From an uncultured Collinsella sp. (GTDB lineage Bacteria; Actinomycetota; Coriobacteriia; Coriobacteriales; Coriobacteriaceae): a stretch of DNA of 12,020 nt. The stretch spans positions 1 to 12,020 of the forward strand of contig URMR01000044.1 in assembly GCA_900548935.1 (NCBI GenBank). The letters run 5' to 3'. Within the stretch, counting starts at the first letter, position 1. Each line of letters opens with the position of its first letter. Below are positions 6,443-12,020 of this stretch, piece by piece. The notes beneath the pieces are model-generated. The model saw only the letters and a list, made by a program, of their open reading frames with translations. It ran no database searches and was not told where the DNA came from. Position numbers and translations under genes: made by a program.

Positions 6443-7702
6443 ATGAAATACACCAAGCTCGAGCGTAACTGGGTTATGTACGATGTGGGCAATTCGGCCC
6501 TCGTGTTGCTCAATACCTCGGTGGTGCCCATCTACTTTAACGCCATCAATACCGGTGCTTCCTCGGCAGACCTGGTGGTCGCTTGGGGCAACGCGCAGAC
6601 GATTGCCTCGCTGGTCATTGCCATGCTCATGCCCATTCTGGGCGCGCTTGCCGACTACGCCGGCAACAAGATCAAGTTCTTCCTGGGCTTCTTCCTCACG
6701 GGCCTGGTTCTTTGCCTGGCGCAGGCTATCCCAATGTCCGCCATGGCATTTTTGACCGTGTACGTGCTGTGCACCATCGGCCTTAACTCTTCTATGACGT
6801 TCTACGACGCCATGCTGCCTGACATTACCACCGACGAGCGCATGGACGCCGTGTCCAGCTCGGGCTATGCCTGGGGCTATATCGGTTCCACCGTGCCGTT
6901 CATCATCTGCCTGGCGCTCATCATGGGTGGCCCCGCTCTTGGCGTTCCCACCATGCTGGCAACGCGTCTGTCGTTTATCATCACTGGTGCCTGGTGGCTC
7001 ATCTTTACTCTACCGCTCATTCGCACCTATAAGCAAAAGTACGGTCGCGAGCGTGGTCCCGAGGACACCATCGGCCACATCGTGGGCGGTGTGTTCTCCG
7101 AGGTCGGACACACCATGCGCGAGATCGCCCACAACAAGACCGTGCTGGTCTACATGGTCGCGTTCTTCTTCTATATCGATGGCGTCCACACGGTCATTTC
7201 CATGGCTACCAGCTACGGCTCGGCTTTGGGCATCGATTCGACGCAGCTGGTGCTGGCGCTGCTCGTTACGCAGTTCGTGGCCTTTCCGTCCGCCATCATC
7301 TACGGCAAGCTCGCCGGACGCGTGGGCACGCTCAACATGATTCTGGTGGCCGTCGCCGCCTATATGGGCATCGTGCTCTTTGCCGCGTTTTTCTTAAAGA
7401 CCGCCTTTGAGTTCTGGGTGCTCGCCATTTTGGTCGGCCTGTTCCAAGGCGGCGTGCAGGCGCTGAGCCGCAGCTATTTTGGCCGCATCATCCCCAAGGA
7501 AAAGTCCAACGAGTACTACGGCTTCTTTGATATCTTTGGCCGTTACGCAAGCGTTATGGGCACCTTCCTGGTGTCGGTTGTCACCTCGCTGACCGGCAAC
7601 CCGTCGCTGGGCGTCCTTTCTATTGGCGTTCTGCTGGTTGTTGGCTTTGTGCTGCTGGTCCGTCTGTCCCGCATGACTCGGGCGGCAGAGCATGCCGCAT
7701 AG
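6443..7702 (+). CDS. MFS transporter, UMF1 (Atg22-like) family
   Basis: A 419-residue polytopic membrane transporter with about twelve hydrophobic segments. Signatures of the UMF1 family are visible: ERNWVMYDVGNSA at the N-terminus (residues 7-19), PILGALADYAG in the loop after TM2, FYDAMLPDIT (120-129) with the following SSSGYAWGYIGS, and FQGGVQALSRSYFG (334-347) followed by the IIPKEKSNEYYGFFDIFGR loop. Bacterial members are mostly uncharacterised; yeast Atg22 exports amino acids from the vacuole, which suggests small-molecule efflux but does not prove it. The ATG at 6443 is supported by GAAAGGG (6427-6433) with a 9-nt spacer; an upstream in-frame GTG at 6383 would add 20 polar residues and overlaps the promoter-like box. 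It appears to be a single-gene unit, with a weak terminator candidate just after the stop. Confidence 0.9.
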   Translation: MKYTKLERNWVMYDVGNSALVLLNTSVVPIYFNAINTGASSADLVVAWGNAQTIASLVIAMLMPILGALADYAGNKIKFFLGFFLTGLVLCLAQAIPMSAMAFLTVYVLCTIGLNSSMTFYDAMLPDITTDERMDAVSSSGYAWGYIGSTVPFIICLALIMGGPALGVPTMLATRLSFIITGAWWLIFTLPLIRTYKQKYGRERGPEDTIGHIVGGVFSEVGHTMREIAHNKTVLVYMVAFFFYIDGVHTVISMATSYGSALGIDSTQLVLALLVTQFVAFPSAIIYGKLAGRVGTLNMILVAVAAYMGIVLFAAFFLKTAFEFWVLAILVGLFQGGVQALSRSYFGRIIPKEKSNEYYGFFDIFGRYASVMGTFLVSVVTSLTGNPSLGVLSIGVLLVVGFVLLVRLSRMTRAAEHAA

Positions 7703-7717
7703 GAGCGAGCGGCTATT

Positions 7718-7740
7718 GTGCCTGTCCACGGCACTCTTTT
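7718..7740 (+). terminator. Weak terminator candidate after the MFS gene
   Basis: GTGCC (7718-7722) pairs with GGCAC (7730-7734) around a 7-nt loop, followed by TCTTTT. The stem is short, but position and T-rich tail fit a terminator for the MFS gene, 15 bp after its stop. Confidence 0.4.
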
Positions 7741-7749
7741 GGGGTTATC

Positions 7750-7779
7750 CGCAATAAACATTGCGACTTGCGAGCAATG
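7750..7779. repeat. Overlapping GCAAT/ATTGC inverted repeats upstream of the glycosyltransferase operon
   Basis: CGCAAT (7750-7755) and ATTGCG (7760-7765) form a perfect 6-bp inverted repeat with a 4-nt centre. The same middle copy, as CATTGC (7759-7764), pairs with GCAATG (7774-7779) across 9 bases. The three half-sites lie just before the -10-like box at 7795. The HK1 upstream palindrome is built from the same ATTGC/GCAAT half-site, which suggests a shared operator. Confidence 0.4.
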
Positions 7780-7790
7780 ATTTGCCCAAG

Positions 7791-7801
7791 TGGGTATGAT
7801 G
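7791..7801 (+). promoter_or_regulatory. -10-like box upstream of the glycosyltransferase operon
   Basis: TGGGTATGATG contains TATGAT (7795-7800), a 5/6 match to a -10 box. No good -35 is found at 16-18 bp. If used, transcription would begin near 7807, upstream of the strong hairpin at 7817-7852, which would then be part of the operon's own leader. Confidence 0.4.
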
Positions 7802-7816
7802 GAATCAGCTAGCTCG

Positions 7817-7852
7817 CGGGGCGTCGCCTGTGTTTGGCGGCGCCCCGTTTTT
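7817..7852 (+). terminator. Strong intrinsic terminator or attenuator before the glycosyltransferase operon
   Basis: CGGGGCG-T-CGCC (7817-7828) pairs with GGCG-G-CGCCCCG (7836-7847) over 12 bp including one T-G wobble, with a 7-nt TGTGTTT loop, followed directly by TTTTT (7848-7852). This is a textbook intrinsic terminator. It ends only 20 bases before the glycosyltransferase ATG and 8 before its RBS. Any transcript from the upstream -10-like box must pass through it. Confidence 0.85.
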
Positions 7853-7872
7853 GTGTTGCAGGGAGGGAAGGC

Positions 7873-9060
7873 ATGAACGCCACGGTTGTGATTCCAACAT
7901 ATTGGGCGGGCGATGATGCCCGTGCAAACGCTCCCGGCGTCTATGACCACTCGACGAAGCTTAACGACGCCAACCCCGAGCTCGACCGCTGCCTGACCTC
8001 GCTCGAGCAGGTGCGCGACATTCCGAGGATTATCCTTTTGGTGGTCTGTCCCATCTCGGCCACGGCTGATGTGTCGAAGCGCGTGCGCGAAATCGTCGAC
8101 GCGCACCCTACGCTCAAAGTCACCGTAGTTACCAACACCCAGGCATCGCATATCGCCGATCGTGTGGCGCAGATTGCTCCCAAGGGCTCGGGCGAGTGCG
8201 TGAGCCTGCGCGGATACGGCGCCATCCGCAATATGGGGCTTGCCTGCGCTGCGGTGCTCGGTCACGATGCCGTTGTCTTTTTGGATGACGACGAGACCGT
8301 TATCGATGCCGACTTTATGAAGCGCGCGACCTATGCTCTGGGTCAGCAGACGCGTCAAGGCCTGCCGATTTTGGTCAAGAGCGGTTACTTTTACGATCGC
8401 GACGGATCGCCGTTGGCGCCCACGGACAAGGCGGGCATCTGCCATCGTTGGTGGACCAAACGCATCGAGTTTAATCGCTGGATGAAAAAGGCGCTCTCGG
8501 GCACCCGTATCTCGCGTTCAAACTACGTATGCGGCGGCCTTATGGCGCTTCATGCCCGCGCCTTTACCCGTGTGGCATTTGACCCGTTTATCACCCGAGG
8601 TGAGGACCTGGACTACCTCTTTAACATGCGCATGTTTGGCTACGACGTGTGGTTTGACAACGAGTGGACCGTTCGTCACCTGCCGCCAGAGTCCGAGAGG
8701 CGCTCGCCGCGCTTTATGCAGGATGTGTACCGTTGGTACTACGAGCGTGCCAAGCTGACATTTGCCGCGCACCAGCAGGAGCTCGTTCCCGTCACGGCCG
8801 CGTCGCTCATGCCCTATCCGGGCCCGTGGATTTCGCGCGAGCTCGACGACCGCGTGCGCAAAACCGCCATGGTCCGCAGTATGTTTACCCGCGAGCACGA
8901 GGGGTACCTGCGCATTTGGCGTCACGGTATTGACGAGGCCAAGACCTACGCGCGCCAAAACGCCGCAAGCTACCTGCGTTTCCAGAGCTTCTGGCCCAAG
9001 ATTATGGACGGGCTCTGGCGCGACGCACAACTGACCAGCATCCTGGAGGGGACTGAATGA
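7873..9060 (+). CDS. Glycosyltransferase, GT-A fold, family 2-like
   Basis: A soluble protein of 395 residues with the GT-A nucleotide-sugar fold. It begins NATVVIPTYW (first beta strand), has the DxD-type motif VVFLDDDE (D138-D140) for metal and sugar nucleotide, and a later CGGLMALHARAF...RGEDLDYLFNMRMFGYDVWFD block (E244, D245, D247) typical of the acceptor-side acidic motif in GT2-like enzymes. No membrane helix is seen. The C-terminal third (about 290-395) is not assigned. Donor and acceptor are unknown; cell-envelope or exopolysaccharide sugar transfer is a reasonable guess. The ATG at 7873 is set by GGGAGGGAAGG (7861-7871). An in-frame start at 7834 is rejected because it lies inside the terminator hairpin. 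The stop overlaps the HK2 start (ATGA), so the enzyme is made together with a sensor kinase. Confidence 0.82.
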   Translation: MNATVVIPTYWAGDDARANAPGVYDHSTKLNDANPELDRCLTSLEQVRDIPRIILLVVCPISATADVSKRVREIVDAHPTLKVTVVTNTQASHIADRVAQIAPKGSGECVSLRGYGAIRNMGLACAAVLGHDAVVFLDDDETVIDADFMKRATYALGQQTRQGLPILVKSGYFYDRDGSPLAPTDKAGICHRWWTKRIEFNRWMKKALSGTRISRSNYVCGGLMALHARAFTRVAFDPFITRGEDLDYLFNMRMFGYDVWFDNEWTVRHLPPESERRSPRFMQDVYRWYYERAKLTFAAHQQELVPVTAASLMPYPGPWISRELDDRVRKTAMVRSMFTREHEGYLRIWRHGIDEAKTYARQNAASYLRFQSFWPKIMDGLWRDAQLTSILEGTE

Positions 9061-10400
9061 TCGACCGCCGCGCCCAGCGCGATAACTCAATATCAATCTT
9101 TCGCGTGATCGCCGTTGTCTGTGCCATTTGCGTGCTGGTGTACTTTATTTTTGCCCTGGCGACCGGGATTGAGCCGATCGCGACTGTGGTCGCCTGCGCA
9201 CTGCTGTGCATCTTTCTGTGCATTTTTATCTATTTGACGCTCAATCCCGATTCGGTGCGTTCGCAGTACACCGAAGAGACGCTCTCGGTGGCTTCTGCCA
9301 TGCTCGAGGACATCAAAGGCGGCCTGACGCAGGAGTCGGCGCGTCTGGTGTGCCAGCGCATTTTGCCCGAGACACGTGCCATGACGGTTGCCATCACCGA
9401 CGAGGGCAATGTGCTGGCCTGCGCGGGCGAGTTCGAGGAAAAGCTACTGCCCGATTCGCCCATCCACACACTTGCCACGCGCTACGTCATCGAGCATGGT
9501 ATCGTCCAGTCGTTCAACCGCGTGGTGGACGTCGTGGGTTCGGATGGCTCGCACAACCAGGTCCCTGCCGGTATCATCGCGCCCATCAAGGTGGGCGACC
9601 GCACCGTCGGCACGCTCAAGTTCTACTACAAGACCCCGCGTGCCGTCGACCGTACCCAGTATGCGCTCGCCTCGGGTTTTGCCGAGATCCTGTCCACGCA
9701 GCTCGCCATCCACGAGCTCGAGGTGCAAAAGGAGCTCACGGCCCGTGCCGAGGTGCGTGCCCTGCAGGCGCAGATCAACCCGCACTTCCTGTTCAACACG
9801 CTCAATACCATCGCGTCGTTTACGCGTACCGACCCGCTGCGCGCCCGCGAGCTGCTGCGCGAGTTCTCTTCGTTCTATCGCGCCACGCTCGACAATTCGG
9901 GCTCGCTCATTCCCGTGTCGCGCGAGGTCGCACAGACCAAGCGCTATCTGACGTTTGAGAAGGCGCGCTTTGGCGATGATCGCGTGCTGGCGACCTTCGA
10001 TGTGTCCGAGGACATCGAGGACACGCTGGTGCCGGCATTTGTGATTCAGCCGATCGTCGAGAATGCCGTGCGCCATGGTATGGGCGACGACGATGCGCTG
10101 ATGATCGATGTGTCGGTTCACAGGGATGGCGAAGATGCGATTTTAATTGCGGTCGCCGATAACGGCGTGGGTATGGATGAAGGCACCGCTGCCAGACTGT
10201 TTGACGAACGCTCCGCCCGTCCCGACGCCAACTCCCCACAGGGTGGCGGCGCCGGTGTGGCCATGCACAATATTTCGGAGCGCATCCATCGCTTTTATGG
10301 GCCGCACTCCTATACGCGTGTCGAATCGGCGCCGGGCAAGGGCACCAAAGTGCTCCTTCATCTTGATTTGTCAGAGAGCATCTTTGACATTCAAGAGTAA
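9057..10400 (+). CDS. LytS-like sensor histidine kinase with two TM helices and GAF-like domain (HK2)
   Basis: A 447-residue membrane kinase, paralogous to HK1. Two helices (about 14-35 and 41-61) lead to a GAF-like module (about 72-215) with the LytS signature GGLTQESARLV and AITDEGNVLACAGEF. Then comes the H-box ALQAQINPHFLFNTLNTI (H243), N-box IVENAVRHG (N336), ADNGVGM (D368, G370, G372) and a C-terminal GKGTKVLLHL strand, so all catalytic elements are present. As in HK1, the five-helix LytS input domain is missing. Start: the ATG overlaps the glycosyltransferase stop codon by four bases (ATGA) and is preceded by GGAGGGG (9045-9051) inside the upstream gene, which indicates translational coupling. 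HK1 and HK2 still share two identical DNA runs of 16-17 bp at equivalent positions just before the H-box (3670-3709 and 9669-9708). Confidence 0.92.
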   Translation: MIDRRAQRDNSISIFRVIAVVCAICVLVYFIFALATGIEPIATVVACALLCIFLCIFIYLTLNPDSVRSQYTEETLSVASAMLEDIKGGLTQESARLVCQRILPETRAMTVAITDEGNVLACAGEFEEKLLPDSPIHTLATRYVIEHGIVQSFNRVVDVVGSDGSHNQVPAGIIAPIKVGDRTVGTLKFYYKTPRAVDRTQYALASGFAEILSTQLAIHELEVQKELTARAEVRALQAQINPHFLFNTLNTIASFTRTDPLRARELLREFSSFYRATLDNSGSLIPVSREVAQTKRYLTFEKARFGDDRVLATFDVSEDIEDTLVPAFVIQPIVENAVRHGMGDDDALMIDVSVHRDGEDAILIAVADNGVGMDEGTAARLFDERSARPDANSPQGGGAGVAMHNISERIHRFYGPHSYTRVESAPGKGTKVLLHLDLSESIFDIQE

Positions 10401-10409
10401 AATAAAAGG

Positions 10410-10447
10410 CTACGGGCTCAACGTCATGCGACGGATGCCCGGCGTAG
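10410..10447 (+). other. Intercistronic hairpin between HK2 and RR2
   Basis: CTACG (10410-10414) pairs with CGTAG (10443-10447), and inside it CGTC (10422-10425) pairs with GACG (10430-10433). CGGGC (10413-10417) can alternatively pair with GCCCG (10437-10441). No T run follows. It fills most of the 72-bp gap between kinase and regulator and may adjust the kinase-to-regulator ratio or mRNA stability. Confidence 0.3.
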
Positions 10448-10472
10448 TTAGTTGACGAAAGGTTTTATCCCT

Positions 10473-11189
10473 ATGCTGCGTGCGATGATTGTGGATGATG
10501 AGGCGCCGGCTCGCTCGGAGCTTCGCTTCCTGCTCGAGCAAACGGGCAAGATCGGCACGATCACGGAGGCGTCGAGCGTCCGCTCCGCCATCGAGATGCT
10601 TATGGAAAGTCGCGTGGATGTCGTGTTTCTCGATATCTCGATGCCCGGTGCCTCGGGCCTGCAACTTGCCGAGGCGCTGCATAAGCTCAAAAATCCGCCG
10701 GCGATTGTGTTTGTGACTGCGTATAGTGACCATGCGGTCGAGGCATTCGACGTGGATGCCGTCGATTATCTGATGAAGCCGGTCGAGGAAGCTCGCTTGG
10801 ATCGCGCGATCGAGAAGGTCATGCAACGCACCAAGCCGGTTACGGACAGCAAGGTGACCATCGAGCGCATCCCGGTGGAAAAGGGCGGCCGCAAGGTCCT
10901 CATCCCCGTGGACGACATTCGCTTTATCATGGCCAAGGACGATTACTCCTGTATTTATACGGTCGATGACCGCTTTTTGTCGACGACCTCGCTGGCACAG
11001 TTCGAGGCCAAGCTCTGCGACTTTGGCTTCTTCCGCGTTCACCGCCGCTATATCGTCAACTTGGCGTGCGTTACGGACGTCGAGACGGTGCCCTCGGGCG
11101 CCATCCAGCTGGGCATTACGGGCGTCGACGAACGCGTGCCGGTTTCGCGCCGTCGCGTCGTACCGCTCAAAAAGGCCCTGAGCCTCTAG
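10473..11189 (+). CDS. LytTR-family response regulator (RR2)
   Basis: A 238-residue response regulator, paralogous to RR1. The receiver domain has D8/D9, phospho-acceptor D54 (FLDISMPG), T82 (FVTA) and K102 (MKP). The LytTR domain (about 130-236) shows VDDIRFIMAKDDYSCIYT, GFFRVHRRYIVNL and VPVSRRRV. The segments that contact DNA in LytTR proteins differ from RR1 around the KDDYSC and RADFCN positions, so the two may not read identical sites. The ATG at 10473 is preferred, with GAAAGG (10457-10462) 10 bases before it; a TTG at 10452 would add seven residues but lies in front of that RBS. It follows HK2 by 72 bp, is the last gene of the operon, and is closed by a strong terminator eight bases later. 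Confidence 0.92.
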   Translation: MLRAMIVDDEAPARSELRFLLEQTGKIGTITEASSVRSAIEMLMESRVDVVFLDISMPGASGLQLAEALHKLKNPPAIVFVTAYSDHAVEAFDVDAVDYLMKPVEEARLDRAIEKVMQRTKPVTDSKVTIERIPVEKGGRKVLIPVDDIRFIMAKDDYSCIYTVDDRFLSTTSLAQFEAKLCDFGFFRVHRRYIVNLACVTDVETVPSGAIQLGITGVDERVPVSRRRVVPLKKALSL

Positions 11190-11196
11190 CACACCG

Positions 11197-11246
11197 GCCC
11201 CGCAGCCCTGTAGACCAAAATCGTCTGCGGAGCCGTGGGGCTTTTT
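11197..11246 (+). terminator. Strong intrinsic terminator after RR2
   Basis: Positions 11197-11215 fold onto 11223-11241 as a 19-position stem with 17 pairs (three of them G-U) and two A-C mismatches, around the 7-nt loop CAAAATC. TTTTT (11242-11246) follows directly. It closes the glycosyltransferase-HK2-RR2 operon and separates it from the phosphodiesterase. Confidence 0.85.
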
Positions 11247-11257
11247 GCATGAATGCA
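11246..11257. promoter_or_regulatory. TGCAT-GA-ATGCA palindrome before the phosphodiesterase
   Basis: TGCAT (11246-11250) and ATGCA (11253-11257) form a perfect inverted repeat with a 2-base centre, directly after the T run of the RR2 terminator and 26 bp before the phosphodiesterase start. It resembles the TTGCAT-A-ATGCAA core upstream of HK1. The evidence is only the sequence similarity. Confidence 0.25.
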
Positions 11258-11283
11258 TCAAATCGTTTTGCGGAAGGGATCCC

Positions 11284-11751
11284 ATGAACAGTGCAAGCGT
11301 CAAGCGTATCGACATTATCTCGGACACCCACGGCTATCTTTCGCCTGCGCTTCTGGACGAGCTTAAGGGTGCGGATTTGATTATCCATGCCGGCGACATT
11401 ACGTCGGAGATGGACTACGAGCGCCTGCGCACCATCGCTCCCGTGCGAGCGGTGCTGGGCAATAACGACTACTACCGCGACTACGGCCCCGATGTGGACC
11501 GCTTGGCGCTCTTTACCTACGAAGGCCTCAAGTTCGCCGTAGCCCACTACCGCGAAGATCTCCCGGTGGGGTCCGTAGACGTAGCCATCAACGGTCACAC
11601 CCACGTAACTAAAGAAGCCCAAGTGGGCCGCTGCCTGGTCCTCAACCCAGGCAGCGCCAGCTACCCCAGAGGTACCCGAGGCCCCACCATGGCCAGAATG
11701 CTAGTAAAAGACGGCAAGATCATAAGTACCAAGTTTATTGACCTAGACTAA
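11284..11751 (+). CDS. YfcE/MJ0936-family metallophosphodiesterase
   Basis: A small cytosolic metal-dependent phosphoesterase of 155 residues, normal for this family. Motifs in order: IISDTHGY (D14, H16), IIHAGDIT (D38), VLGNNDYY (N60/N61, D62), AVAHYRED (H88) and NGHTHV (H105, H107), then LNPGS. These are the binuclear metal ligands of the calcineurin-like fold. The motif around H88 is unusual: relatives usually have a glycine after this histidine (HGH), here HYR. Members cleave phosphodiesters in vitro; the physiological substrate is generally unknown. The ATG at 11284 has GGAAGGG (11272-11278) with a 5-nt spacer; an in-frame start at 11245 lies in the terminator's T run. Codon choice changes in the last 60 or so codons, with GTA, AGA, CTA and ATA appearing. 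It is an independent unit between two terminators. Confidence 0.9.
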   Translation: MNSASVKRIDIISDTHGYLSPALLDELKGADLIIHAGDITSEMDYERLRTIAPVRAVLGNNDYYRDYGPDVDRLALFTYEGLKFAVAHYREDLPVGSVDVAINGHTHVTKEAQVGRCLVLNPGSASYPRGTRGPTMARMLVKDGKIISTKFIDLD

Positions 11752-11760
11752 CCGCAACAA

Positions 11761-11790
11761 AAACGGGGGATGCAGATGCGTCCCCTGTTT
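11761..11790. terminator. Terminator after the phosphodiesterase
   Basis: AAACGGGGGATGC (11761-11773) pairs with GCGTCCCCTGTTT (11778-11790) over 13 bp including two G-U pairs, with the loop AGAT. It has an A-rich 5' side and a T-run 3' side, so it could act on both strands. It lies 9 bp after the stop codon. Confidence 0.75.
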
Positions 11791-11851
11791 CCATTTGAGC
11801 CAAAGGCAGAGTTTCAACAAAAACAATCAGACCAACCCCGCCGAGGAGCAC

Positions 11852-11882
11852 GCGGGCTAGCCGCGCAGCGGCGCACGCCCGC
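11852..11882. repeat. GC-rich nested inverted repeat in the 3' intergenic region
   Basis: GCGGGC (11852-11857) pairs with GCCCGC (11877-11882), and inside it CCGC (11861-11864) pairs with GCGG (11868-11871). No T run follows. The stretch from 11791 to 11939 holds no convincing gene; an open frame on the - strand there has low-complexity composition and no recognisable domain. Confidence 0.35.
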
Positions 11883-11939
11883 AAAACTGGTTGAATAATG
11901 TGACGGCAGGGAGGGTTTCCGGGGCTGAGGGCGGGGGTT

Positions 11940-12020
11940 AAGTTTGTCGCGAGTTCCGCACGCAAAGGAAAGCACTTAATGTGCTTTCCGTCTTGCGCAG
12001 GACTGTAGAGCAGCAAACTT
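11940..12020. repeat. 81-nt multi-stem palindrome at the window end
   Basis: Four nested paired segments share one axis: AAGTTTG (11940-11946) with CAAACTT (12014-12020), AGT-CC (11952-11957, one bulge) with GGACT (12000-12004), CGCAA (11961-11965) with TTGCG (11993-11997), and a perfect 9-bp stem GGAAAGCAC (11967-11975) with GTGCTTTCC (11981-11989) around TTAAT. The outer arm reaches the last base, so the element may continue. It could be a structured RNA, a dispersed palindromic repeat or a recombination-type site; there is no T run, so an intrinsic terminator is unlikely. Confidence 0.5.

Noticed and set aside
7543..8445. Open frame of about 300 codons on the - strand across the MFS end, terminator and glycosyltransferase start
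   Set aside because: It runs through an intrinsic terminator and two real genes. Composition is Arg/Val/Gly-rich without motifs.
3670..9708. Shared DNA runs in HK1 and HK2 as a recombination or duplication repeat
   Set aside because: The identical runs are only 16-17 bp and encode the same conserved pre-H-box residues. Paralogy with similar codon choice explains them.
11735..12016. Possible 93-codon gene on the - strand in the final intergenic region
   Set aside because: It crosses the terminator, the GC-rich repeat and the end palindrome, has no clear RBS or domain, and the low-complexity translation looks like read-through of repeats. A repeat-encoded peptide is not excluded.

Overview
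This is a G+C-rich stretch in which all nine recognisable genes lie on the + strand and have good Shine-Dalgarno sites. Base composition, codon habit and gene families (UMF1-type transporter, LytS-like kinases with LytTR regulators, zinc-PLC-like protein) suggest a gut actinobacterium of the class Coriobacteriia, most like Collinsella. That placement is inference from gene content; no rRNA or marker gene is present.

Layout. (1) 50-2910: an APC-family amino-acid permease followed by a COG1228-type amidohydrolase, probably an uptake-plus-hydrolysis pair. (2) 2952-5186: a palindrome and a terminator-like hairpin, then a LytS-like histidine kinase (HK1) and a LytTR response regulator (RR1). (3) 5220-6223: a zinc-dependent phospholipase C-like protein with no visible signal peptide. 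(4) 6240-6301: a 62-bp composite palindrome with 20-bp arms. (5) 6443-7702: a UMF1-family MFS transporter. (6) 7718-11246: inverted repeats, a promoter-like box and a strong hairpin with a T5 run, then an operon of glycosyltransferase, a second LytS-like kinase (HK2, ATGA overlap with the glycosyltransferase) and a second LytTR regulator (RR2), closed by a strong terminator. (7) 11284-11751: a YfcE/MJ0936-type phosphodiesterase with its own terminator. (8) 11791-12020: no convincing gene, but a GC-rich inverted repeat and an 81-nt multi-stem palindrome touching the window edge.

How it fits together. The main theme is a pair of paralogous LytS/LytTR two-component systems about 4.6 kb apart. 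Both kinases have only two membrane helices and a GAF-like module instead of the five-helix LytS input domain. Each operon is preceded by a TGC-containing inverted repeat, a -10-like box and a terminator-like hairpin placed between that box and the first ribosome binding site. This would fit a shared regulator and leader attenuation, but neither is proven. The surrounding permease, hydrolase, lipase-like, transporter and glycosyltransferase genes are plausible targets or partners of the two systems; nothing in the sequence proves that. I see no CRISPR array, tRNA, rRNA, transposase or phage gene. The individual families are known; the unusual parts are the combinations and the non-coding structures.
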